A stretch of 44,705 nt of DNA, taken from positions 1-44,705 of the forward strand of contig JAUEPE010000057.1 of assembly GCA_030403585.1 (NCBI GenBank), written 5' to 3'. The notes below the pieces were generated by a model. It searched no databases, was not told where the DNA came from, and saw nothing but the letters and a program-made list of their open reading frames with translations. Positions 24,635-32,259 of this stretch are shown in pieces (within the stretch, counting starts at the first letter, position 1; each line of letters begins with the position of its first letter). Both the position numbers and the translations under genes were made by a program. This stretch comes from Frankia sp. RB7. GTDB lineage: Bacteria > Pseudomonadota > Alphaproteobacteria > Rhizobiales > Xanthobacteraceae.

Positions 24635-26587
24635 ATGAGCCCACCTCTGCCAGACGTCCCCGATGTACCCGAGCCAGCGGCTGGTCCGCTGGAGCGGGCC
24701 ACCCTGATGGGCACGCTGGCGCATCTGTGGCCCTATATCTGGCCGGGCGACCGCTACGACCTGAAGATGCGCGTGGTCTGGTCGATGGTGCTGCTGCTCG
24801 CCGCCAAGCTGATCACGTTGACGGTGCCGTTCAGCTTCAAATGGGCAACCGACGCGCTCACGGGCGCCAACACCGCACCGGTGCAGGCCAGCAACTGGCA
24901 CCTTTGGGTCATCGCATCGCCGTTGCTGCTGACCGCGAGCTACGGCGTCATGCGCATCGTGATGGCGGTTCTGACGCAATGGCGCGATGGCATCTTTGCC
25001 CGCGTCGCCATGCATGCGGTGCGCAAGCTCGCGACCATCACCTTCGTCCACATGCACGAGCTATCGCTGCGCTTTCACTTGGAACGCAAGACCGGCGGCC
25101 TGACGCGCGTGCTCGAGCGCGGCCGCGAGGGCATCGAGGTCATCGTGCGCATGGTGATCCTGCAGCTGATCCCGACCATCGTCGAGGTGACGCTGCTGCT
25201 GGCCGTGCTGCTCTGGCAGTTCGACTGGCGCTACGTGCTGGCAACCCTGATCACCGTCGCGGTCTACATGTACTACACCTACATCGCGACCGAATGGCGG
25301 ATCGGCATCCGCCGCAAGATGAACGATTCCGACACCGAGGCGAACACCAAGGCGATCGACTCGCTGCTCAACTACGAGACCGTCAAATATTTCACCGCCG
25401 AGGCGCGCGAGGCGCAACGTTACGACCGATCGGTCGCGCGCTATGAGGAGTCAAGCGTCCACGCTTACACCTCGCTCGCGGTGCTTAACACCGGGCAGGC
25501 CGTGATCTTCACGCTGGGGCTGACCGCGACCATGCTGATGTGCGCGATCGGCGTGCGCAACGGCACCAACACGGTCGGCGATTTCGTGCTGGTCAATGCG
25601 ATGATGATCCAGCTCTACCAGCCTCTGAATTTCATGGGCATGGTCTATCGCGAGATCAAGCAGGCGATCATCGACATCGAGAAGATGTTCGGCGTGATCG
25701 GCCGCGAGGCCGAGATCAAGGATGAGCCCGGAGCGAAGCCGCTGGTCGTCTCCGCCGGCACGGTGAGCTTCGAGGACGTACGCTTTGCCTATGAGCCGGC
25801 GCGCCCGATCCTGAAAGGCATCAGCTTCGAGGTGCCGGCCGGCAAGACGGTCGCGATCGTCGGCCCGTCAGGCGCCGGCAAGTCGACCATCTCGCGCCTG
25901 CTGTTCCGCCTCTACGACATCTCCGGCGGCAAAATCCTAATCGACGGACAGGACATCCGCGAGGTCACGCAGGCGAGCTTGCGCGCCTCCATCGGCATGG
26001 TGCCGCAGGACACGGTGCTGTTCAACGACACCATCCGCTACAACATCCGCTACGGCCGCTGGGACGCGAACGACGCCGAGGTCGAGGAGGCGGCGCAGCT
26101 GGCGCAGATCGACCATTTCATCCGCATGGCGCCGATGGGCTACGAGACCCAGGTCGGCGAGCGCGGCCTGAAACTGTCGGGCGGCGAAAAGCAGCGCGTC
26201 GCGATCGCGCGCACCGTGCTGAAGGCGCCGCCTATCCTGGTGCTGGACGAGGCGACCTCGGCGCTCGACACCCACACCGAGCACGAGATCCAGGGCGCGC
26301 TCGACCGCGTGGCGAAGAACCGCACCTCGCTCGTGATCGCCCACCGGCTCTCGACCATCGTCGGTGCCGACGAGATCATCGTGCTGGACCAGGGCCGCAT
26401 CGCCGAGCGCGGCACCCATGCCAGCCTGCTCGCACAGGGCGGCCTCTACGCCAGCATGTGGAACAGGCAGCGCGAGGCCGAGGCCGCACGCGAGAAACTG
26501 GCCCGGATGGCCGATAGCAGCGAGGCGCCCAACCGGGCACCGCCCCCGGTCGAGGACGCCCTCACGGCGCAGGCGGCCGCGGAGTGA
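24635..26587 (+). CDS. Atm1/ABCB7-type ABC exporter
   Basis: 650 residues, a half-transporter with an N-terminal six-helix membrane domain and a C-terminal ATPase. Walker A is GPSGAGKST (about residues 409-417), the signature is LSGGEKQRVAIA and Walker B is ILVLDEATSALD. The membrane part carries the Atm1-family NYETVKYFTAEAREA segment. Alphaproteobacterial Atm1 proteins export glutathione-related sulfur or metal conjugates and help metal tolerance and Fe-S homeostasis. The ATG at 24635 is used (a TTG at 24632 is in frame). Downstream come psd and pssA in the same direction, but about 85 bp away. Confidence 0.93.
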   Translation: MSPPLPDVPDVPEPAAGPLERATLMGTLAHLWPYIWPGDRYDLKMRVVWSMVLLLAAKLITLTVPFSFKWATDALTGANTAPVQASNWHLWVIASPLLLTASYGVMRIVMAVLTQWRDGIFARVAMHAVRKLATITFVHMHELSLRFHLERKTGGLTRVLERGREGIEVIVRMVILQLIPTIVEVTLLLAVLLWQFDWRYVLATLITVAVYMYYTYIATEWRIGIRRKMNDSDTEANTKAIDSLLNYETVKYFTAEAREAQRYDRSVARYEESSVHAYTSLAVLNTGQAVIFTLGLTATMLMCAIGVRNGTNTVGDFVLVNAMMIQLYQPLNFMGMVYREIKQAIIDIEKMFGVIGREAEIKDEPGAKPLVVSAGTVSFEDVRFAYEPARPILKGISFEVPAGKTVAIVGPSGAGKSTISRLLFRLYDISGGKILIDGQDIREVTQASLRASIGMVPQDTVLFNDTIRYNIRYGRWDANDAEVEEAAQLAQIDHFIRMAPMGYETQVGERGLKLSGGEKQRVAIARTVLKAPPILVLDEATSALDTHTEHEIQGALDRVAKNRTSLVIAHRLSTIVGADEIIVLDQGRIAERGTHASLLAQGGLYASMWNRQREAEAAREKLARMADSSEAPNRAPPPVEDALTAQAAAE

Positions 26588-26671
26588 GCTTGTCTCCGGT
26601 GCCAACTCTGGCCTAAACAACCCCACCGCGCGACACGACCCGCGCCAGCAACCCCTGAGCGGCAGATAGCG

Positions 26672-27370
26672 ATGTCCATTCTCGATTCGATCCAGCGTCA
26701 GATTCCGCCGATCCACAAGGAGGGCTATCCCTTCATCGGCATCTTCGCGGCCGTGAGCATCTTCCTGATGTGGCTATGGTCGCCGCTGGGATGGATCGGC
26801 ACCATCTTGACCGTGTGGTGCGCGCTGTTCTTCCGCGATCCCGTGCGTGTGACCCCGGTGCGTGACGGGCTCGTGGTGTCGCCCGCCGACGGCCGCGTCT
26901 CGATGATCACCATGGCACTGCCGCCGGCGGAGCTCGGGCTCGGCGACCGGCCACTGCCGCGCATCTCGGTGTTCATGAGCGTGTTCAACTGCCATGTGAA
27001 CCGGAGCCCGATCGCGGGCAGGGTGGACCGCATCGCCTATCGGCCCGGCCTGTTCATCAATGCCGAGCTCGACAAGGCGAGCGAGGACAACGAGCGCAAT
27101 TCGCTTGTTATCTCGACACCGCAGGGGCGCATTGGCGTGATCCAGATCGCAGGCCTCGTGGCCAAGCGCATCGTCTGTTTCGTCAAGGAAGGCCAGGCGG
27201 TCGGCGCCGGCGAACGGTTCGGCCTGATCCGCTTCGGCTCGCGGCTCGACGTCTATCTGCCGGTTGGCACCAAGGCGCTGGTCTCGGAAGGGCAAACGGC
27301 GATCGCCGGCGAGACCATCCTGGCCGACCTGACCGGAGACGACCCGGCGCGCGCCTACCGCGCCAATTAA
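26672..27370 (+). CDS. psd: Phosphatidylserine decarboxylase proenzyme (short type)
   Basis: 232 residues, the short psd type. It forms phosphatidylethanolamine at the inner membrane and matures by self-cleavage at a Gly-Ser bond. The site is FGS-R, with Ser190 becoming the pyruvoyl group, giving a beta chain of 189 and an alpha chain of 43 residues. A hydrophobic pair of helices near residues 24-50 anchors it, and FRDPVRVTP and SPADGRV are typical. The start is the ATG at 26672. pssA, the previous enzyme of the pathway, follows after 88 bp. Confidence 0.95.
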   Translation: MSILDSIQRQIPPIHKEGYPFIGIFAAVSIFLMWLWSPLGWIGTILTVWCALFFRDPVRVTPVRDGLVVSPADGRVSMITMALPPAELGLGDRPLPRISVFMSVFNCHVNRSPIAGRVDRIAYRPGLFINAELDKASEDNERNSLVISTPQGRIGVIQIAGLVAKRIVCFVKEGQAVGAGERFGLIRFGSRLDVYLPVGTKALVSEGQTAIAGETILADLTGDDPARAYRAN

Positions 27371-27458
27371 CCATTAAGTCGGCGTATGGGGCCCTTCCGC
27401 CGCAATGGCGCAGGGAAACGCGGCTTGCTATATCTCGCTGTGAGGTGAGGACGAGCCA

Positions 27459-28343
27459 ATGACGCCTTATGACTACAAAGATCCCGACATACGCCGCCGG
27501 CGGTTCCGCCCGATCCCGGTGCGGATGCTGGTGCCCAACGTCATCACGCTGCTGGCGATCTGCGCCGGGCTGACGGCGATCCGCCTGTCGATCGAAGGAC
27601 GGATGACGCTTGCGGTCTACGCCATCGTGTTCGCGGCTGCGCTCGACGGCATCGACGGCCGCGTCGCCCGCATGATCAAGGGCCAGTCGAAATTTGGCGC
27701 CGAACTCGACAGCCTCGCCGACTTCGTCAATTTCGGCGTGGCGCCCGGCTTGATGCTGTACTTCTGGCAGTTGCACGAGCTCGGCAATGCCGGCTGGATC
27801 GCGGCCATGGTGTTTGCGATCTCCATGTGCCTGCGGCTCGCGCGCTTCAACGCCACGCTGGACGATCCGAACAAGCCGCCCTTCGCCGCCAATTTCTTCA
27901 CCGGCATGCCGGCGCCGGCCGGTGCGATCACGGTGATGTTGCCGATCTACGCGGCGTTCCTGGATCTGGGGCGCTGGCCTGCGGCCCTGACGGCCGGCTA
28001 CGTGCTGCTGATTGCCTTCCTGATGGTATCGCGCCTGCCGGTGTTCTCCGGCAAGAGCACGCGCATGCGGGTGCCGCCGGAACTGGTGTTGCCGGCGTTC
28101 GTCGCGGTGATCTTCTTCATCGCGCTTGTGATCGCCTATCCCTGGCATGTGCTGTCGGCCGGCACGGTGCTCTATCTGCTCGGCCTGCCGCTCGGCTACA
28201 AATCCTACCGCGATCAGGCCCGCGCGACGGAAGCCGTGGCGCCTGCCGGTGGCGAGGTCTCGTCGCCGCCGTCGGCGCCGACAATGGCCAGCCTGTCTGA
28301 GCCGCCGCACGAAGAGGACGACCGGCCGGGACGGCTGCACTGA
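27459..28343 (+). CDS. pssA: CDP-diacylglycerol-serine O-phosphatidyltransferase
   Basis: 294 residues of the CDP-alcohol phosphatidyltransferase family. It makes phosphatidylserine from CDP-diacylglycerol and serine; the next gene product upstream, Psd, decarboxylates it. The signature DGIDGRVAR-x8-G-x3-D-x3-D is complete (residues about 65-90). About seven to eight membrane segments follow the family pattern. The C-terminal 35 residues are a low-complexity Pro/Ala/Glu tail. The start ATG at 27459 is preceded by GAGG at a short distance. Confidence 0.95.
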   Translation: MTPYDYKDPDIRRRRFRPIPVRMLVPNVITLLAICAGLTAIRLSIEGRMTLAVYAIVFAAALDGIDGRVARMIKGQSKFGAELDSLADFVNFGVAPGLMLYFWQLHELGNAGWIAAMVFAISMCLRLARFNATLDDPNKPPFAANFFTGMPAPAGAITVMLPIYAAFLDLGRWPAALTAGYVLLIAFLMVSRLPVFSGKSTRMRVPPELVLPAFVAVIFFIALVIAYPWHVLSAGTVLYLLGLPLGYKSYRDQARATEAVAPAGGEVSSPPSAPTMASLSEPPHEEDDRPGRLH

Positions 28344-28465
28344 GCGATCGCACGCGGATATCTGCCATGAGAGCGCCTGAGTTGGGTTGAGGCCCGATCT
28401 CGGCTATATCGCCCTGTGCCGGCGGCACCGCGCCAACAGCGGCCGCCAATCTGGGAGATAACGCC

Positions 28466-29185
28466 GTGACAAATACCGCGACCGGGCCGCTGCCCGCTTC
28501 CGTCCTCGAAGCGCTGGGCCGCTACGACACGCCGACGATCTGCAACGCCATGGAGATCGTGGCGCCCGAGCGCCGCCTGATCGGCTACACCACCAAGCAG
28601 CTGGTCTGCCCGTTCCCGGATTTGCCGCCGATCGTCGGCTACGCCCGCACCGTCGCGATCCGCTCGGTGTTGAAATCGTCGCTGCCGGCCGAAGAACAGT
28701 CGAAGCGCCGCATCGAATATTACGAATATGTCGGCACCGGCCACGGTCCGCGCATCTCGGTGATCCAGGATATCGACGGCCATGACGTCGGCTACGGCGC
28801 GTTCTGGGGCGAGGTGCAGAGCAACGTGCACAAGGCGCTCGGCTGCCTCGGCGTCATCACCGACGGCTCGATCCGCGACATTCCGCAATGGGCCCCGGGC
28901 TTCCAGGCGCTGGCGGGCTCGATCGGCCCGTCGCATGCCTGGGTGCATGCCGAGAGCTTTGGCGGCGAGGTGCGCGTCGCCGGCATGACCGTGAAGTCGG
29001 ACGATCTGATCCACGCCGACCAGCACGGCGCCATCATCATCCCGCTCGACATCGCCGCGAAGCTTCCCGAGGCCGCCGAGCTCTGCGGCCGCCGCGAGAC
29101 GCCGATCCTCGAGATCGCACGCAGCCCGGACTTCTCGCTGGAGAAGCTCAAGGCCGCGCTGAAGCGCTCGGCGGAGATTCACTGA
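28466..29185 (+). CDS. RraA-family protein (HMG/CHA aldolase-like)
   Basis: 239 residues of the RraA/HMG-aldolase family. The active-site motif is VITDGSIRDIPQW (Arg-Asp pair near residue 139), and the GAFWGEV segment carries the loop of the Mg-binding site. Members are class II aldolases for 4-hydroxy-4-methyl-2-oxoglutarate or oxaloacetate decarboxylases; true RraA in enterics inhibits RNase E. Without the family tree the enzyme reading is preferred, since the Arg-Asp motif is kept. The GTG start at 28466 has a GGGAGA site 8 bp upstream. The SDR gene follows after 15 bp, so the two are probably one operon. Confidence 0.88.
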   Translation: MTNTATGPLPASVLEALGRYDTPTICNAMEIVAPERRLIGYTTKQLVCPFPDLPPIVGYARTVAIRSVLKSSLPAEEQSKRRIEYYEYVGTGHGPRISVIQDIDGHDVGYGAFWGEVQSNVHKALGCLGVITDGSIRDIPQWAPGFQALAGSIGPSHAWVHAESFGGEVRVAGMTVKSDDLIHADQHGAIIIPLDIAAKLPEAAELCGRRETPILEIARSPDFSLEKLKAALKRSAEIH

Positions 29186-29200
29186 AGTCGGAGGGACACC

Positions 29201-30019
29201 ATGGACATGCGCGGCAAGACGGTGCTGATCACGGGCTCGACCGATGGCGTCGGGCGCTATGTCGCGAACCGCCTTGCCGCCGAGGGCGCGCATGTCCTGA
29301 TCCATGGACGCGACGCAGCGCGGGCGAAAGCACTGATCGACGAGATCGTGAAGGCCGGCCACACCATGCCGACTTTCTATCAGGCCGATCTGTCGTCGAT
29401 GGCCGGCACGCGCGAACTCGCTGCGGCCGTGACGCGGGATCATCATCGCCTCGATGTCTTCGTCAGCAATGCCGGTATCGGCTCGCAAAATGGCGGTTCG
29501 CAACGGCAGGAGAGCCGCGACGGTCACGAGTTGCGCTTTGCCGTCAATTATCTCTCCGGCTTCCTGCTCGCTCATCTCCTGCTGCCGTTGCTGAAGGCAG
29601 CCGCGCCGTCGCGCATCGTCAATGTCGCGTCGCTCGGCCAGCATCCGATCGATTTCGACGACGTCATGATCACGAAGGGCTACAGCGGCTCGCGCGCCTA
29701 TGCACAGAGCAAGCTGTCGCAGATCATGTTCACGATCGATCTCGCGGCCGAGCTCAAGGACGCCGGCATCACCGCGAATTCGTTGCATCCGGCGACCTAC
29801 ATGAACACCACGATGGTGCGCGCAGGCGGCATCACGCCGATGTCGACGGTGGAGCAGGGTGGTGCTGCGATCCTGCATCTGGTCCAGGGCGATGATGTCG
29901 CTGGCAAGAGCGGCCTGTTCTTCAACGGCATGAACGAGGCGCGCGCCAATCCGCAAGCCTATGATGCCGATGCGCGCAGGCGCCTGCGCGCGCTCAGCCT
30001 TGAGCTGACAGGACTCTAG
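29201..30019 (+). CDS. Short-chain dehydrogenase/reductase
   Basis: 272 residues of the classical SDR type, closer to the WWOX/retinol-dehydrogenase-like group. The NAD(P)-binding TGSTDGVG motif is at residues 11-18, SNAGIGS near 88 and the catalytic YAQSK near 166-170. Substrate unknown. The start is the ATG at 29201 with GGAGGG upstream; it follows the RraA-like gene by 15 bp. Its stop overlaps the convergent racemase-like gene by 4 bp. Confidence 0.92.
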   Translation: MDMRGKTVLITGSTDGVGRYVANRLAAEGAHVLIHGRDAARAKALIDEIVKAGHTMPTFYQADLSSMAGTRELAAAVTRDHHRLDVFVSNAGIGSQNGGSQRQESRDGHELRFAVNYLSGFLLAHLLLPLLKAAAPSRIVNVASLGQHPIDFDDVMITKGYSGSRAYAQSKLSQIMFTIDLAAELKDAGITANSLHPATYMNTTMVRAGGITPMSTVEQGGAAILHLVQGDDVAGKSGLFFNGMNEARANPQAYDADARRRLRALSLELTGL

Positions 30020-30675
30020 TCATCACTGGTTTTCAGCAAACCAAGCAATTGCCGCGTTGCGGCCGGGATCGGAGCAATGATCGGCTGATCGAACAAGGGC
30101 TGAATGGCCGCAGCCACCTGGCCGAGCGGCCCCCCGCCGATGATGACGGCTTCGGCGCCATCTTGTTCAAAGCATGCCCGCACCGCGACGATCAATTCCC
30201 GTTCAAGGCGCGCGGGATCGCGCACCAATTCAAGTGGATCACCCGGCGTCAGCCGGATCCCGGAATAGAGGTGATGCAGATCCAACTCGCGCGCACGATC
30301 CTCAATTAAGTCCGCCAATTCAGGCGTCACGGTCGCGACACCAAACCGGCGTCCGCCTGCTGCTGCCTCGATCATGGAGGCCTCGCAAATCCCGACAACC
30401 GGTATTGTCACTTTGTCCCGCAAGGCCTCCAAACCGGGATCGCCGTAAGCGCTGACGATGATCCCCGCGTAATCCTCATGGTTGCCAACGCCGATTTCAA
30501 CCACTTCAGCGGCGGAGGCCGCAAGCGCTTCGACCGTCGTGATCATCGGAGGACTTCTCTGCGCCGTCGCCCCAACGACGCGCACGCCGCCACCGGCGCA
30601 TGAGCCGGCAATGCTCACCATCATCTCGGTCGTAGCGATGGAGCTGTTGGGATTGATGAGCAGGATTTGCTGCAT
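30016..30675 (-). CDS. Asp/Glu/hydantoin-racemase superfamily protein lacking catalytic Cys
   Basis: 219 residues of the Asp/Glu/hydantoin racemase superfamily (NPNSS at the N-terminus, YGDPGLEALRD, PVVGICEAS, IIGGGPLGQ). In active hydantoin racemases a Cys lies just before the DPG motif and a second in a GCAGM-like motif. Here these read SAYGDPG (Ala) and IGGGPLG (Gly), so both catalytic Cys appear to be lost. The remaining Cys in GICEAS is not the known catalytic one. It may be a lyase, a decarboxylase or a ligand-binding protein. It lies 6 bp after the MFS gene, so the two are co-transcribed. Confidence 0.85.
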   Translation of the reverse strand: MQQILLINPNSSIATTEMMVSIAGSCAGGGVRVVGATAQRSPPMITTVEALAASAAEVVEIGVGNHEDYAGIIVSAYGDPGLEALRDKVTIPVVGICEASMIEAAAGGRRFGVATVTPELADLIEDRARELDLHHLYSGIRLTPGDPLELVRDPARLERELIVAVRACFEQDGAEAVIIGGGPLGQVAAAIQPLFDQPIIAPIPAATRQLLGLLKTSDD

Positions 30676-30681
30676 GACCCT

Positions 30682-32097
30682 TCATGCACCGTCAGGCAGC
30701 GCCGCGAGATTCAGGTCTTCCATGGACTTTCCAAACGTCTCGGGGCCGAACTGGATGCAGGCGGTGAAGATGCCGTACATGACGGCGATCATCGCAAACA
30801 CGCCGACCAGTCCGTAACTATCCAGCACCCGGCCAGAGACAAGCGGCATCACGGCGCCTGCCGCCGTTCCGCTCGCCAAAATGAATGCGACACCAAACGC
30901 GCGTGACCTCGTGGGGTAAAGCTCGGGTGCGTAAATCCAGATGGTGGTGTTGAGCACGAGAACGAAGAACTGAAACGTTGCGCCGAAGAACAGCAACAGA
31001 TAGATATTTACGCCGAGAAAGCCGAAACATAGCGAAGCGACGCAGGCACAAATCGAGCCCACCGTAAGTACGAGCTTGCGCGGGAACATGTATCCGAAGG
31101 CCGATGCCGAGACCGTTCCCAGGAAGCTCCCGGTCTGAATGACCATTGTGAAAAGCAAGCTGGTTGACAGCGTGTAGCCCTGCGCGACCAGCATCATTGG
31201 CAGCAACGTCAGAACGGACAGTTGCGCACCGTAGCTCATCAGGATGGCAATCGTGACCGGGATCGTTCGCGACGCATAGGGTGGCTTGAATATATCGCTC
31301 CAGGCCGCGTTGCCGGTCTTGAAGGGTTCGCCACCCTCGCTGAGATAGGGCGTGACAGCCAGGCCCTTGGGATTGAGCTTGCCGGAAGCAAGGATCGAAA
31401 GCACCTTGTTGGCTTCGGCGATCTTGTTTTTCGACAGCAGATAACGCGGCGTCTCCGGAATGTAGCGCCGATAAAACACGATCAGGAGTGACGGCAACGC
31501 CAGGCTGAGAAACAGCCAACGCCAGCCGCTCGGCCCGGGAAACAGCGTGAAGATCAGAAGACCAAACGCGGGTGCCAGAAAATTACCGAGACCACCCGCG
31601 CCGACGTTCACCAGGCCAACTGCCGTACCTCGAAATTTCGACGATGACACTTCGGCGAGCATCGTGACGGCAGTCGATATCTCGCCTCCAAGTCCGAAGC
31701 CGACGACGGCGCGCCCGACGCAGAGGAAGCCGAACGAGGGCGCGGACGCACAGATCAGCGAGCCGATCGTGAACAGCAGGAGATTGATCCCGAGCATGAT
31801 CCGTCGACCGTACTTGTCGGAAATGACGCCCGACAACAATCGGCCGGCCGCAGCCGTGCCGAAGGTGATCGTGTTGAGGAGGCCAATGTCGCCGCCGGTC
31901 AACCCCCATTGCTCGCGCAGCATCGGTCCGGTGATACCCACCGTGTTCTGTTCGAAGCTGTCGAACAGACAGCCGATCAGGATGAGAAATACGATCTTCT
32001 TGTGAGCGGCCGTTGTGCCAATCTTGTTGAGAGCGCCCTCAAGCTCCCGAATTTTCGGCGTATCGCTCGAGGTCGTCGCAACTGGTCCCACCGCCAT
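30682..32097 (-). CDS. MFS transporter (sugar-porter/AAHS-like)
   Basis: 471 residues with about 12 membrane segments. It has the MFS loop motif SDKYGRRIMLG and a sugar-porter-like PETPRYLL after TM6. Such carriers move organic acids, aromatic acids or sugars with protons. The ATG at 32097 is used; a longer frame to 32190 reads into the leader. It lies 162 bp after the MocR-MOSC-rubredoxin gene on the same strand and 6 bp before the racemase-like gene. The two genes probably act in one pathway, perhaps uptake and modification of a chiral acid or ureido compound. Confidence 0.9.
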   Translation of the reverse strand: MAVGPVATTSSDTPKIRELEGALNKIGTTAAHKKIVFLILIGCLFDSFEQNTVGITGPMLREQWGLTGGDIGLLNTITFGTAAAGRLLSGVISDKYGRRIMLGINLLLFTIGSLICASAPSFGFLCVGRAVVGFGLGGEISTAVTMLAEVSSSKFRGTAVGLVNVGAGGLGNFLAPAFGLLIFTLFPGPSGWRWLFLSLALPSLLIVFYRRYIPETPRYLLSKNKIAEANKVLSILASGKLNPKGLAVTPYLSEGGEPFKTGNAAWSDIFKPPYASRTIPVTIAILMSYGAQLSVLTLLPMMLVAQGYTLSTSLLFTMVIQTGSFLGTVSASAFGYMFPRKLVLTVGSICACVASLCFGFLGVNIYLLLFFGATFQFFVLVLNTTIWIYAPELYPTRSRAFGVAFILASGTAAGAVMPLVSGRVLDSYGLVGVFAMIAVMYGIFTACIQFGPETFGKSMEDLNLAALPDGA

Positions 32098-32259
32098 TGA
32101 TAGCCCCCAAGTCCCGCATCTCCTGCGATTCAATCGTGTATGGATAGACGCTGCAGGTTTTGTGCCGTATCCGCGCGCCGGATGGATCACTCGGAGGCGC
32201 TCAGTCTGCCGGGATTTTAGACAGAAAATTGCGCTGTCGCTCGGAAATGGTGCACCCGG

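Noticed and set aside
27367..27377. TTAACCATTAA, a CtrA-like half-site upstream of pssA
   Set aside because: The spacing does not match the full TTAA-N7-TTAA site and the hit overlaps the psd stop codon.
28214..29956. Long minus-strand frame opposite the RraA-like and SDR genes
   Set aside because: It spans two well-supported plus-strand genes, has low-complexity Arg/His/Asp composition and no domain or ribosome site.
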